Assembly: GCA_026545765.1 (NCBI GenBank)
Contig: CM048841.1
Span: forward strand, 93,577,352-93,641,351
DNA from: Plantago major
Taxonomy: Eukaryota; Streptophyta; Magnoliopsida; Lamiales; Plantaginaceae
Length of the DNA stretch: 64,000 bases
Direction: 5' to 3'
Shown here piece by piece: positions 11,234 to 21,972 of the stretch; the stretch's first letter is position 1, and each line of letters starts with the position of its first letter. Below the pieces are notes generated by a model. It was not told the DNA's origin and searched no databases. It was given only the letters and a program-made list of their open reading frames with translations. Position numbers and translations under genes: made by a program.

Positions 11234-11743
11234 TTCGGGTTTCTAGGTTTCGATTTGGGAGAGTTATGAAATTAGGGTTCATGTTTGGTAGATTTGGGGA
11301 TTTCTACCCGCTAAAAAACGTGTTTCGTCGACAAAGTCGCATTTTACGTACATATTAATTCGTCACAATTCGTCCAGGACCTAAATCGCAACTCAATTCG
11401 TCGTCCCCAAGTCGTCCAGCTCATGAAAAGACCTAAGTCGCAACTAAATTCGTCCAGCTCACGAATCCATGTCAGCAGGGACCAAAACGCAATTCGGGAC
11501 GTCCTTTTTGGGCGTATTTGACCGTGTAGAAAATTTTAGGACCGTAATCGCAATGGACCCCTAGTTAAAGGATCAATATTGCAAATCTCCCCGATTTTAC
11601 ATGATATTCATCACCACATCAATATTCATGTCCTGGAGCAACTCAGAGTAGACAAAACACATGAGCAAACTGAATCAAAATTAAGTACATATTTACAAGA
11701 AACTCATAGAAAAATCACAAGATTAACTAACTAACTAACTAAC
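11234..11743. other. Repetitive non-coding tract
   Basis: The stretch 11330-11590 contains several spaced copies of AATTCGTC/GTCGTCCAG-type words and phrases such as GGACCAAAACGCAATTCGGG. Such tracts are typical of transposon ends, but I found no matching terminal repeat and do not classify it. Confidence 0.35.
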
Positions 11744-12459
11744 TCATGAATATAACAATCGAGGAAACTCATCATCTGTTGGATCATTAGCCTCATACCC
11801 AAGGAAGTAGACCCTGGCATTTTTTTTAGCCATGAGAGAGCTCAAACTCTTTCTGAAAAACCAAATCACACATAATCTAAGGCATATCTTCAGCGGAGAG
11901 AGTACTAATAACCATATCTTTACCGTCAATCTTCAGACGGAGGAGACCGTTGTTGTCACTTTTCCCATCTTTCACTCAGCGAGAAAAGCCTAAAAACATA
12001 AATTTCCCAATATTTTAAATTCAATCCAATACATGAAAAATTCATATATACTACTCCCTCCATTTCAGAGAAATTGTTACATTTTGACTTTGAACGGTCA
12101 ACTGTTTTCGAGTTTGACCACAAACTACTCATAAACGATAATAGTAAATAATTTAATAAAATCATATAATAAAAATTTAATTACTAAATTTTCATTATAT
12201 AATTTTAATAATTTATTTATTAATATCGTCTATAGTAAATTATGGTTAAACGCGTAGACAGTTGACCGCAGAATAGTAAAATGTAACACTTTTTCTGAAA
12301 TGGGGGAGTATTACTTTAGCATAAACAACACATATTAGAAACACCTCAGATTAAAATTCATATAAAATCTTAATCCCAATTACGAAAATTAGCTTTGATT
12401 GCACTTTACACAGTTAACCACACACACAATTACTAAGCCAGAGATGCCTCTTGTATAAT
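11744..12459 (-). pseudogene. HD2-type (plant-specific) histone deacetylase fragment
   Basis: On the minus strand, 11955-11744 matches the conserved N-terminal HD2/HDT region. LRLKIDGKDMVISTLSAEDMP is followed by DLVFQKEFELSHG and then ARVYFLGYEA. HD2 proteins are nucleolar, plant-specific deacetylase-like factors. A stop replaces the residue after DMP. A second stop and a +1 shift fall in the A-run near 11822-11830. The frame ends soon after YEAND with no acidic or zinc-finger tail. Another possible exon (12459-12433) follows a CAG acceptor and reads IIQEASLA, resembling the SQASLG motif of HD2, but this is weak. A Stowaway MITE at 12054-12308 lies in the intervening putative intron. It is a broken copy. 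Confidence 0.65.
12054..12308. mobile_element. Stowaway-type (Tc1/mariner) MITE, 255 bp
   Basis: The ends read CTCCCTCCATTTCAGAGAAA and, inverted, CTCCCCCATTTCAGAAAAAG. Both are flanked by TA (12052-12053 and 12309-12310), the Stowaway signature. The core is AT-rich and non-coding, with further inverted complementarity (TTTGACCACAAACTA and its partner on the right). Confidence 0.88.
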
Positions 12460-12549
12460 CTGAAAAACACAAAACATCCTAATTCTTAGAGTAATCATTT
12501 TCATATTCAATAACAGAGAGCCATGAACTAAAACATAAAATAAAAGTAG

Positions 12550-12787
12550 TGTTAGAATATACCACATCAATACAACATATAAGGAGGATAACCATCTTCC
12601 CTTAATGGCCTTATAAGGGGATGATGGCCCAACTTAATATGGTATCAGAGCAGGTCCAAGTTGATGATGGTTGCCTCAGCCGATGATAATTCCAGCTTGC
12701 CCAAAGATGCTATTATGATTCCACGTGTAGAGCCGACTAAACGCGGCCTACCCGTGAGGGGGCGTGTTAGAATATACCACATCAATT
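12550..12787 (+). mobile_element. TRIM-like miniature LTR retrotransposon, 3' LTR truncated
   Basis: A short LTR of about 90 bp begins TGTTAGAATATACCACATCA. It is followed at 12640 by a primer-binding site, TGGTATCAGAGCAGG, complementary to the 3' end of initiator tRNA-Met. A non-coding interior of about 110 bp ends in the purine tract GTGAGGGGGCG. At 12765 the first 22 bases of the LTR recur and then stop. This layout (tiny LTRs, PBS, PPT, no ORF) is that of terminal-repeat retrotransposons in miniature. The second LTR lacks about 70 bp. The element is mobilised only by proteins of other retrotransposons. Confidence 0.75.
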
Positions 12788-12842
12788 GCAAAGCATTTTT
12801 TCAAGTGTGAAGTGATTGCAAACACATGATAATCAAATCAGA

Positions 12843-13882
12843 TTCTTTGTCATAAGTGGAACATGCCCAACATCATTCAATGTGCAGAATTTACCATCAT
12901 GTGTCCGAATTTTGATCGAGCCTATTTCAACCGTCTTACAAAGAGAACTGTTAGCCATAGAAATATTGCCACCGTCTACTTGCTCGTAGGATGTAAACCA
13001 CTCCCTGCGCGGACATATATGTAAGATCCTCCAGACTCAAGGATCCACGAATCACTGTGATGCGTGTGCTCATAAGCAACTAGAGCAATATCATCTTCAG
13101 AATTTGTATCAGCTATAGCAGCAGTACTTGTCGGTTTATCCTGTTGCCTCTTCTTCTTAGGACATTCAGATTTCCAGTGTCCCTTCTCTTTTTACAGTAA
13201 TTACAGGTATCATTCGGTTTTGGACCCTTAGAAGCTGGTTTCTTGAATTTCTTCTTTCCCGAATTTCCATGTCCATTACTACCACTGGCTACTAACCCAA
13301 GAGCTTTGATTATCTCACACTGCACTAGCCTTATGGCGCAGCTCTCTAGTATGGAGGGATGATCTAACCTCTTCTAGAGAAATAGTATCTTTACCAACAA
13401 TAAACGATTGGATGGAATTCTCATACGATAATCGTAAAGACACTAACAAAATTAAAGCAGCGTCCTCATCTTCAACCTTAACATCAATATTACGCAATTC
13501 TAGTAAAATTGTGTTAAGCTGATCTAAATGATCTCGGAGAGGCAAACCTTCCTACATTCGCAGACTGAACAGACGTTGCTTCAGAAGAAACTTATTGGTT
13601 AAGGACTTTGTCATATAGAAACTCTCGAGCTTAACCCACAGACCTTGCGCGATTTCCTCCCCCGCGATCTCGGTAATGATATCGTCAGCAAGACACAACA
13701 TAATCGTCGAGTGTGCCTTCTCCTCCAGAATGACCATCTCAGCGGTGACTTTTTTCTGTCGACTTCCTAACAAGCGGCGCCCACAGCCCTTGTTGTTTCA
13801 AAAAAGCTCGCATCTTGATCTGCCATTAACTGAAACTATTCCTCCGAGTAAATTTGTCGATCTTCACTTTAATACCAGACAT
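12843..13882 (-). pseudogene. Copia gag-protease relic (Tork/Tnt1-like)
   Basis: From the ATG at 13882 the minus strand reads MSGIKVKIDKFTRR, the usual start of Tnt1-like Gag, and then a stop. The gag core continues in another frame (13773-13552: EEIAQGLWVKLESFYMTKSL, then TNKFLLKQRLF). Next come the C-terminal half (13545-13315) and a zinc knuckle remnant with CNYCKK (13210-13190). A protease start follows (SWILESGGSY near 13050, where D-S-G has become E-S-G). The remainder of protease is out of frame, and the relic stops near 12843. Integrase, RT and RNase H are absent. At least five frame changes or stops show it is dead. Confidence 0.75.
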
Positions 13883-13924
13883 CTTTCTCGGCGAATTTCA
13901 AAACCCTAGAACAGATCCAACTTT

Positions 13925-14441
13925 TGATACCAGTTCGTTATAACGGAAGCAAGAAAGATCATAAATAAAGTGAATAAAGAACACAGAGATTTAATGTGGT
14001 TCACTAATAATTAATGAGTTAGCTACGTCCACGGGTAGAGGAGAGAATAATTTTATTGATCTTGAGGAGTACTGATTATAGAATGATATCATTGAATGAT
14101 TTCTGAATGATCACTAAATGATCACAGATTTAGAATGATCACGACAGAATGATCATGACAGAATTAATCTGATTATAGAATAATCAGATTACAGAATACA
14201 GAATGAAGAATGACCATTGTAGAATGCAGAATGATCATAACAAGAATGATCCCAGAATGATTTTACTAGGCTAAGAGGAAGTATATATAATTACTTCTCT
14301 AGACAGATACTGAACAGGACTAGGAAATAGAACTCAATCCCGACAAACCTAGTATACAGATAACCTAGTAGACAAATAAGCTCAAACCTGACAAACCTAG
14401 GAATATGCCTAATTCTGATTCAAGACATATTCTAATATTAT
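13925..14441 (-). repeat. Probable 5' LTR and primer-binding site of the Copia relic
   Basis: Just upstream of the gag ATG, the minus strand carries TGGTATCA (13932-13925), the core of an initiator-Met primer-binding site. The sequence beyond, to about 14441 (TATTAGAATATG, possibly a decayed TGTTAGAATATG start), would be the LTR. It contains many GAATGATCA-type short repeats (14080-14270). The outer end is uncertain and no partner LTR is present. Confidence 0.45.
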
Positions 14442-14723
14442 ATATACTTATATTTAAGAAATCATTCGGTCCCTTACGTACCTCAATAAATGAACGTCTT
14501 CAAGACGTTGTCAAGACATAAGACTCCATTGGAATAAAATCCCGTCATGGGACTCAATCCCCATACCTTTCTACTCCCAACTTCCTTTTCATCATTCGAC
14601 GAGCTTATAACTCCGAAGTAACTAACTTAGTTATTAGCTAGCTACCGTTCAAATCCTTAATTAACTAGCTTTGTCATACATCGTCCAAGTAAATTAAGCA
14701 TCTAGAAGCTTATATATTCTCGG
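14442..14723. other. Short intergenic spacer
   Basis: Nothing recognised between the Copia LTR relic and the hAT relic. Confidence 0.4.
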
Positions 14724-15975
14724 CAGGGGCGGATGTATTCATGGCCAGTTGAGGCAAGTGCCTCATCTCAAATTTGCCTGTGAAATTACTATTATATCTC
14801 TAGTAGTTTTTTTTAAAAATAATTTTACCTCAACCCTAATCATTTACTGCTTCTAATTACCCCATCGCTCCATCAACAAATGGCTGACACAGGAAGAAAA
14901 AATAGCGATATTTGCCGATTCCATCTTCTATTCTCTTCCAGGATAACGAGTAGAAGGTACATAATACTACCTTCCTTCAACAAGTTTTTTTTCTTCTTAT
15001 TCTCCTTTCTCTGAGACTTGTAAGTTGTAAGACTGAGCTCGCACCGTCTGTACCTTTTAAGGTTCTATTGCTTGTTGAAAAGTGAAAATTTAGGGATTTA
15101 TTAGGCTAATAAAAGGGGGTTTTATGTGTATTGTTGTTTCTTTCTGCATATTGGTATATAGATGGACTGATTGGGAACTTAGAAAGATAAATTTGAGAGA
15201 AAGAAGAAGGGAGAATAGTGGCAGAGAATTGAAGTACTGAACGTATATTTGAGATAAAGAAGAAGATAGAATAGTGACATAGAATTGAAGTATTGAACGG
15301 AGAGCCATACAATAAACTAAGTAGAAATTAGAAGAGTTTAGATAGTAGTCAGCATTGAATTGAGTGTTTGTCAAAAAAAGTATGAATTGAGTGCATTGAA
15401 TAGATAGCTGTTAGTTAGATAGACATTAATCAAGAGTAGTGTTGTAGTCTAGTGTGCATTGAATCATTTTTCTAATTAGTACTTTATTTAATGATATAAT
15501 TCTTTCACTAAATAGCATACTTAATTAGCATTGAGGTTGATATTATCATACCGTCATCTTATTTTTATGTTTGTTTACCTTACTTTAAAGTATTTCAAAA
15601 AGGTAGTTCAAGCGACATCGCCCTTGCATAACACGAGTAATGCAACTCAAGAAGATAAACACATACAGCTACAGTTGAAAGAGCATTTTCTGCTATGAAT
15701 ATTGTGAAGAATCGGCTTCGCAATCGAATGGGTGATGAATGGATGAATGACAATCTTGTGGTCTATATTGAAAAAGACATTTTTAGTCGTGTAACAAATG
15801 AAGATGTGATTGATAGGTTTCAGAAGATGGCTAATCGTAGAGTACAATTGTAATATGTTTCACTTTTAAGTTAACTTTAATGTTATATTTTGACATATTT
15901 GAAATGGTGGAATTATATTTTCGATTTTATTAATTGTGCCTTACGTGGGTTCAAATCCTGGTTTCTCGGTCGGAC
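14724..15975 (+). mobile_element. hAT transposon remnant
   Basis: The left end CAGGGGCGGATGTATTCATG resembles the CAGGGGCGGA terminus frequent in plant hAT elements. At 15668-15853 the plus strand encodes the end of a transposase of the MYM/TTF-finger hAT group: ATVERAFSAMNIVKNRLRNR, continuing to a stop after NRRVQL. This is the hAT C-terminal dimerisation motif. The phrase GTGGGTTCAAATCCTGGTTT at about 15948-15968 is where the right terminus would begin, but the expected CCGCCCCTG is missing. Most of the transposase between the terminus and 15660 is deleted. Confidence 0.65.
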
Positions 15976-17121
15976 AGACCATATATACAAAGATACCAAT
16001 TGAACTCTGACATATAATTAATAATACTACGTGGGTACGTACTCCAGTCATTATTATACATGTCGACCTTCAATAATTAAACTTGTACACTTCTTCGGAA
16101 CAGTACCTTAATTTCGGCCACAGTACCTTAATTTCTTCTCATATCATGTTCTGTTCTCAGTTAAGTTTGTACTGTTCTATCTAATCTGTCCCTACATAAT
16201 TGATTTTCTTCTGATGATTTTCTTCAGGCACAGTAGACTGCTAACAGGTGGATCTATATATAAACTTCGTCTTTCTTGCCTCAATTTTCTTTCTATCATT
16301 TTGGATCACATTGATTTTTCCTCCACTGACTTTTGAGCCTTTATTGATCAATTCATCTCTAAATTATAAAAATGTGCGATACATTATACAAATAGATGCA
16401 CTACATCTACATGTACATTGTTGTTACATCTACATATACATATAGATTGCCGAATGGATCTAGTTTTTGTTTGCATACACATATTATAACATTTTAATAT
16501 TATGATATAATTTCATCTCACATAAACATTTGAAATTTAGAAAGATAGCTAATAACCGGGGAGCTCGTTGAAAAGTTGATAAATAAAATGGTGTCGCAAA
16601 CTAGCCACTCGATTTCCAAAGTGTCAAAATCAATGTACTAATTAAAGGATTGATGAAATTTTCGCCGTCCCAAATTCGGCATGGTCATCACCTACTCCCT
16701 CTGAAAAATTAACAAAACTTGATTTAATTTTCCAGCTGGGCCACCAAATAAAGTTGAAAGCCACGTTCATTGCCACGTGGAAATGACATATAAATGTTCG
16801 ATTTTGATTTCTTTTCAGATTAATTAATTGAAATTCATAATGACAATGTAGTCAAATTAACCACTTAAAATGAAAATGATTTTTCACAACTAATTGCAAA
16901 AACGGAGCCATAACAACCATTTTTGAACAAGTCGGAATCATCATCAAGTGCGATGTACACCATCAACTAATACATGTTCTAATACCATATTAATTTGAGT
17001 CATCACCTGCGCAAAAAAAAAAAAAAAAAGGAAAAAAAATTATAAGATGCATTATTTCATACATATGAAACTCAAATCGAATTTCACAGTCGACATTTCT
17101 ACACGTCTTAAACTATCCACT
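15976..17121. other. Intergenic, nothing recognised
   Basis: AT-rich, with an A homopolymer at about 17010-17028. A lone TACTCCCTCTG near 16690 looks like a MITE end, but it has no partner. No gene-like frame is present. Confidence 0.5.
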
Positions 17122-18218
17122 CGTTGGGCATCTCTAATGAGGTTAAGATGAGGCCAAAAGTGACTGGTAGTAGTGTTGTTAGATAATGTATATGAATTGA
17201 TTAATTACACAAACCTGTAGAAGTGACATTAATTCATTTTAGCTTTGGATTTTAGTTATGTTTAATTAATTTCCTACCTAGATTTTATGGGATGTTAGAT
17301 AATCACCAATTTGCATGGAGAAAGGGCCATGCAGATAAATAATTTAGTATATGATCCACTGAAGCTATGGGCAATTTGCAACAAGCATGCGGCCCCTTAC
17401 AAAAAGAAAGGTTCATAACTTTTGTATCACTCCCTCCCTCTCTCCGCCACCCCCCCCCCCCCCCGCCGGATTTTATATATGTGTTATTATCTTGTACATA
17501 CTCTTTTTACTATTCACAGAGGCTTTAAATTTACTATGAAATATATTAATATGCTTCATATATATAATCAATTCACCTTTAACTTTTAACTTTCAAGTTT
17601 ACAATAAAACAAATTAAGGCTGACTCTGTATACATCACTAGCAAGTTGCAACATTTTGATCGGCATTACTCAATGTAAAAGGGGCGGGATCAAAAATAAA
17701 TTGAGAGGGTAGAAGAAATGTCAAATGTGATGAAGGAGAAATTCTACCGGTTAAGAGTGTAAATTCCATTAGTATGGGGCAAAAATGCAATTCTAATTGA
17801 TAGGTGAGAGCATACCTTATTTTAGTTATATTGATCATTAATAAAATTATGTTATTATGCATAAAGAGAATGAAAATATAAAGAACATATTTCATCCGAT
17901 AGAGAAAAATGCCAAGCACTTGAAGTGTAGAATTGGAGACACATGTTCACATTATATTAAACTCGATCGAGCTTTATTAGTACGTTGAAAAAGCATTATA
18001 TTAAATTCATTTTAATTCTTAAAAAAAAAGAAGCTTTATTAGTACGTAGAAAACTAGCTATTGTTGACAGCCATGGTTCAGTGTCATATTCAGACAAGTC
18101 TTATAATGCGGTGAGCCGGTGAGTATACTTAGTATTCTAGTAATATATTTTGTACTACAAATTATGACTTGATTTGGATTATTTATTTATTTCACTGACA
18201 ATGTTGAAATGTTTTAAC

Positions 18219-18227
18219 TATATAAAG
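18219..18227 (+). promoter_or_regulatory. TATA box of the left extensin gene
   Basis: TATATAAAG lies 47 bp upstream of the ATG at 18274 and just before GGGGTGCTCTCAGTCG. The whole promoter segment back to 17122 is shared with the inverted copy. Confidence 0.7.
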
Positions 18228-18273
18228 GGGTGCTCTCAGTCGTAAGAGAAGAACACCAACTTAAAACACAAAC

Positions 18274-19179
18274 ATGGGAACCAAAGCAATGGTTTCTCTA
18301 ACTTATGCCACTTTCCTAGTGGCTATCCTGGCACTTTGCATGCCAACAACCACCAATGCGAACGATCATTACATTTACGGCTCACCTCCACCACCTAAAA
18401 AGTATCCAACACCAACTCCCGTCCACAAGTCCCCACCGCCACCAACACCGGTCTACAAATCTCCTCCTCCGCCAACACCGGTCTACAAATCACCACCACC
18501 GCCAACCCCGGTGTATAAGTCACCTCCACCTCCTAAGAAATCACCACCACCACCAACTCCTGTGTACAAGTCCCCTCCACCTCCAAAGAAATCTCCACCA
18601 CCACCAACACCTGTGTACAAGTCTCCCCCTCTTCCAAAGAAATCCCCACCACCACCAACACCCGTGTACAAGTCCCCACCACCTCCCAAGAAATCTCCCC
18701 CTCCACCTACACCCGTGTACAAGTCGCCACCACCTCCCAAGAAGTCTCCGCCACCTCCAACACCCGTTTACAAGTCTCCACCTCCTCCCAAGAAGTCTCC
18801 CCCGCAACCAACACCCGTCTACAAGTCTCCACCACCACCAACACCCGTGTACAAGTCTCCCCCGCCACCAACACCCGTGTACAAGTCTCCACCACCACCA
18901 ACACCCGTGTACAAGTCTCCACCCCCTCCCAAGAAGTCCCTGCCACCACCAACCCCGGTGTATAAGTCACCGCCACCTCCCAAGGAGTCTTATGTACATA
19001 AATCTCCACCCCCACCTCCTCCTAAGAAATCTCCACCACCACCAACACCCGTATACAAGTCCTCTCCTCCTCCACCACCAACTCCGGTGTACAAATCACC
19101 ACCTCCACCAACACCAACCTACAAGTCGCCACCACCCCACCATTACTACTACACTTCTCCACCTCCACCACACTACTAG
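18274..19179 (+). CDS. Extensin (hydroxyproline-rich cell-wall glycoprotein), left copy
   Basis: A 301-residue protein. An N-terminal signal peptide (hydrophobic core TYATFLVAILALCM, likely cut near residue 29, after TTTNA) sends it to the secretory path. The rest is a repeat of SPPPPTPVYK and SPPPPKK units. The Ser-Pro3-4 blocks are sites of proline hydroxylation and arabinosylation. The Val-Tyr-Lys units are tyrosines available for peroxidase cross-linking in the wall. It ends HHYYYTSPPPPHY, a usual extensin tail. The start is fixed by the signal peptide and a TATA box 47 bp upstream. The 3' UTR probably holds an intron (19214-19415: donor GTAAGT, acceptor CATGCAG), a known arrangement in plant extensin genes. 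It is one of two identical copies in the inverted duplication. Confidence 0.93.
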   Translation: MGTKAMVSLTYATFLVAILALCMPTTTNANDHYIYGSPPPPKKYPTPTPVHKSPPPPTPVYKSPPPPTPVYKSPPPPTPVYKSPPPPKKSPPPPTPVYKSPPPPKKSPPPPTPVYKSPPLPKKSPPPPTPVYKSPPPPKKSPPPPTPVYKSPPPPKKSPPPPTPVYKSPPPPKKSPPQPTPVYKSPPPPTPVYKSPPPPTPVYKSPPPPTPVYKSPPPPKKSLPPPTPVYKSPPPPKESYVHKSPPPPPPKKSPPPPTPVYKSSPPPPPTPVYKSPPPPTPTYKSPPPHHYYYTSPPPPHY

Positions 19180-19213
19180 TTGCACAATGAACATGGACTT
19201 CCAAATTTCCTAA

Positions 19214-19415
19214 GTAAGTTTCCACTAGTGATAGGATACTTGAAAATTCACATTTTCAACCTTATATATTGTTATATGAATTTGTTAAAAGCTAATCATC
19301 GCACTACGTACGTACGTTCATGCATGTCTCTCTCACACACACACATATATATATACTCCATGTACTATTTTAATTTGTTACCTTAGAAACTAAGTCAATT
19401 TCTTGTTTCATGCAG
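19214..19415 (+). other. Probable 3' UTR intron of left extensin gene
   Basis: The donor is CCTAA followed by GTAAGT, and the acceptor is TTTCATGCAG. The intron is about 200 nt, beginning 34 nt after the stop codon, and includes the AC/AT microsatellite. This is inferred from splice consensus and the known gene class, not from transcripts. Confidence 0.5.
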
Positions 19416-20716
19416 GTAAAAGTAGATCTTCTGAAACTAAATAAATTGGAAGGCTCAAGTGATCATAATTTTTGGATAATGAATAAATTAAGAGACAATT
19501 AAGTTGTATTTCTCATTAGTTTGTGTCGTCTTATATATGTTTCTTCGTAGTAGTTTCATGTTGTGATTTTCCCTATATTAATTAAATTTCACATTTGATA
19601 TGAGAGATATAATATGCGTGTTATAAATCTCAATGTCAAAAATCATATATACATGTTGCTGTATTTACTTTGAGTTTATTTCGATATGATTATATTGGTA
19701 TATATACCATGAATAATTTGAATTTCAATATAAGACGTCCAATTTGGTACCCGAAGATCATTTACATTAATTTATAACACTAAAAATTAGTGAATTTACA
19801 ATAATAGTTCACGCGTGATACATGTACTTGTAATTTATAACAATATTGTTACAATGCAGCATAATCTCAACTTGTATTCATGTCTTGAATATGGGATGCA
19901 TATTTCAAATAAAAATATGAATAGCATTTGATAATCGGGCCAAGCCTGAAAGTTTTGGCCGAGCTTGGGCAGGACCCTGGCTCAATTGTCATCTCTAATC
20001 CGGTCTGCTATTAATGGATGTGAAAAATGTAATACGTGACATGATACGGATTCGTAAATGCAGATTTTCAGACCGGATTAATGGATCTTGTAATTAATTT
20101 GAGCATCCCTAGACTAGACTAACCTCGCCCCATCCATCCAGGGTGGATCAGGAAATTTGGTAAGGCACCTAGGCAAGGCAGAATATTGCATAACCAATAT
20201 GGCACATAAGCCCGTCTTGAATATTTTTAAGGGCCATATGTCAAATTTGTACGTCATGCCTAAATTAATACTTAGAATGCAACCTTTGGAGTAACTATTC
20301 TTTTGGAGCAAACTTTTTCCAAAGAATGTAATATATTAATAGCTTGATTTAAAATGGTACACCATGAGAATCATGGACCAATGTTGTCCGTCAAATTGTT
20401 ATTTAAGTAGTTGACATCAACTTGATCAATGGACGATTTTTCGTCAAAAGGATGAAATTTGCCAAAAGAATTAAAACATGGGGACCAATCATGTCGGGAT
20501 GACCAAACGTTGTACTGCATGCGCGTGCCATACCCCCAAACTTTAGGACATTTTCCCCCAAAGCTGTGCATTTGGGCAATAATACAAACAAGTAGATTTA
20601 AAAAATTTTAAAGCATTAACAAAATAAAAAATTTATATTATAATTAAATAATAAAAATCATATATTATAAGTCATTGAAATATTCTCTCAAGATATTATT
20701 ACACATAACTAAAAAA
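19416..20716. other. Left-arm 3' flank, non-coding
   Basis: AT-rich sequence shared with 23135-24480 of the right arm. No gene was recognised. The hAT right terminus should lie near 20587 but is damaged in this arm (three GC-rich blocks are missing relative to the right arm). Confidence 0.6.
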
Positions 20717-21743
20717 TTACTTGAAAAGCGCAACTCTTCTAGCGTTTTTTGAAGCAAAATCATCAATTAGGTCTTCATAATCAAGTTTCTCGGTTATATC
20801 CTTCTCAATTGCTATCATCGCTAGGCCATTGAGACGTTCCTGTGACATTGTAGAGCGTAGATAGGACTTCACCAACTTCAACTTGGAAAAACTTCTCTCG
20901 GCGGATGCAACGGTAACAGGGATGGTTAACAAAATTCTGTAAGCAACCATTGCATTAGGATAACAACCAACATCTTTTATGTAACTCAAAATTTCAATAG
21001 CTCTCATCTTCGTATTAGGCATGAACTCTCTAATAAGTTTCAATTCAACAAACAAAGAATTTCCATCAATATCTGATTGATTTTTGTGCTCAAGTGCTTT
21101 TTCAAGATTCATACAACAAGTTGTCAAAGTTGGATCATCCAAAGAATGTAAATTTTCTGATGTAAACATGAATCCAAATAGATTTTTATATTCTTGATAT
21201 TGTTCAAACCTTATTTTAAATGAAGAAATTGCTTGATCGATAATATATATATGAAATAATTAATTCTAAATGACTCCACTTCAGACAAATGTGATACATC
21301 ATCATCTCGATTCTCATCAAATTGCCTCTTTCGAAGGATTTCACGTCTTTGAGAAAAATTAGTATCAACATTTAATTCTGTAGCTGTTTCCTTAGCCTTT
21401 TCCAATGCCTTAGAAAAACCAGTTTCTCTATAATCCTTAAAGAATGCAATCAAAATATTTATTTCTCTTATTGCAACATCAATATGCATATCCATAGTTT
21501 GTAGTTGCTTGCTAACCACATTCACATGAGATAACACATCAAACCAAATAACAAGTGCTAACAAAAATTCAAACTTACCGAGTTCATGAGTTGCCAAAGA
21601 GTTAGCTTCACTTTTTATCTTAGCGTCAAGATCAACTTCAGAAACTTTAGTTAAAGCATTTTGTATGTCTTTTATTTGAAATCTTATAGCTTTCACACTA
21701 TCAACACGACTTTCCCAACGAGTACACAAGATCAAGTTTCCAA
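20717..21743 (-). pseudogene. hAT transposase 3' half, left-arm copy
   Basis: The minus strand encodes the C-terminal half of a MYM/TTF-finger-type hAT transposase. It starts in the block read as SWESRVDSVKAIRFQIKDI (right-arm copy) and ends with the dimerisation motif ASAERSFSKLKLVKSYLRST and a stop at 20717. Against the right-arm copy it has a 2-bp expansion of a TA run near 21245. That shift splits it into two frames (21735-21211 and 21169-20717). It also lacks about 130 bp of upstream coding sequence just before the SWESR block. One residue differs (Met for Lys in the QT.DMHID segment). The N-terminal zinc finger and first catalytic residues are absent, so it cannot be active. Confidence 0.85.
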
Positions 21744-21972
21744 TCGAACTTGCCTAAAAATAAAAAAGAAATTAGAAATGAATCCTGAATCCAAATTTTC
21801 AAAGAAACATATCAAAGCAGAAGTGAAAAAATTACCTTTCTTTGACAGTTCGACAAACCCAGTTACCAGATGTTCGAAAAGTCGAAATTACCGAATCGTA
21901 TATTGTGTGCTTGTATATAGGAATCAATTGTAAAAATCAAAATCTTAATAGATCCATGTGGTTGTCATAGTC
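21744..21972. other. Unpaired centre of the inverted duplication
   Basis: About 230 bp with no counterpart on the other strand. The right side from about 21948 is hAT coding sequence (CGCHSLNL-type block). The left side is AT-rich and unrecognised. The 16-bp word AAACTTGATCTTGTGT occurs at the right edge (21973 onward) and inverted at the left edge (about 21728-21743), marking the arm ends. Confidence 0.6.

Noticed and set aside
18356-19213. Long His/Thr-rich and Gly/Trp-rich frames overlapping both extensin genes
   Set aside because: They are alternative-frame readings of the proline-codon repeat. The extensin frame has a signal peptide and family motifs.
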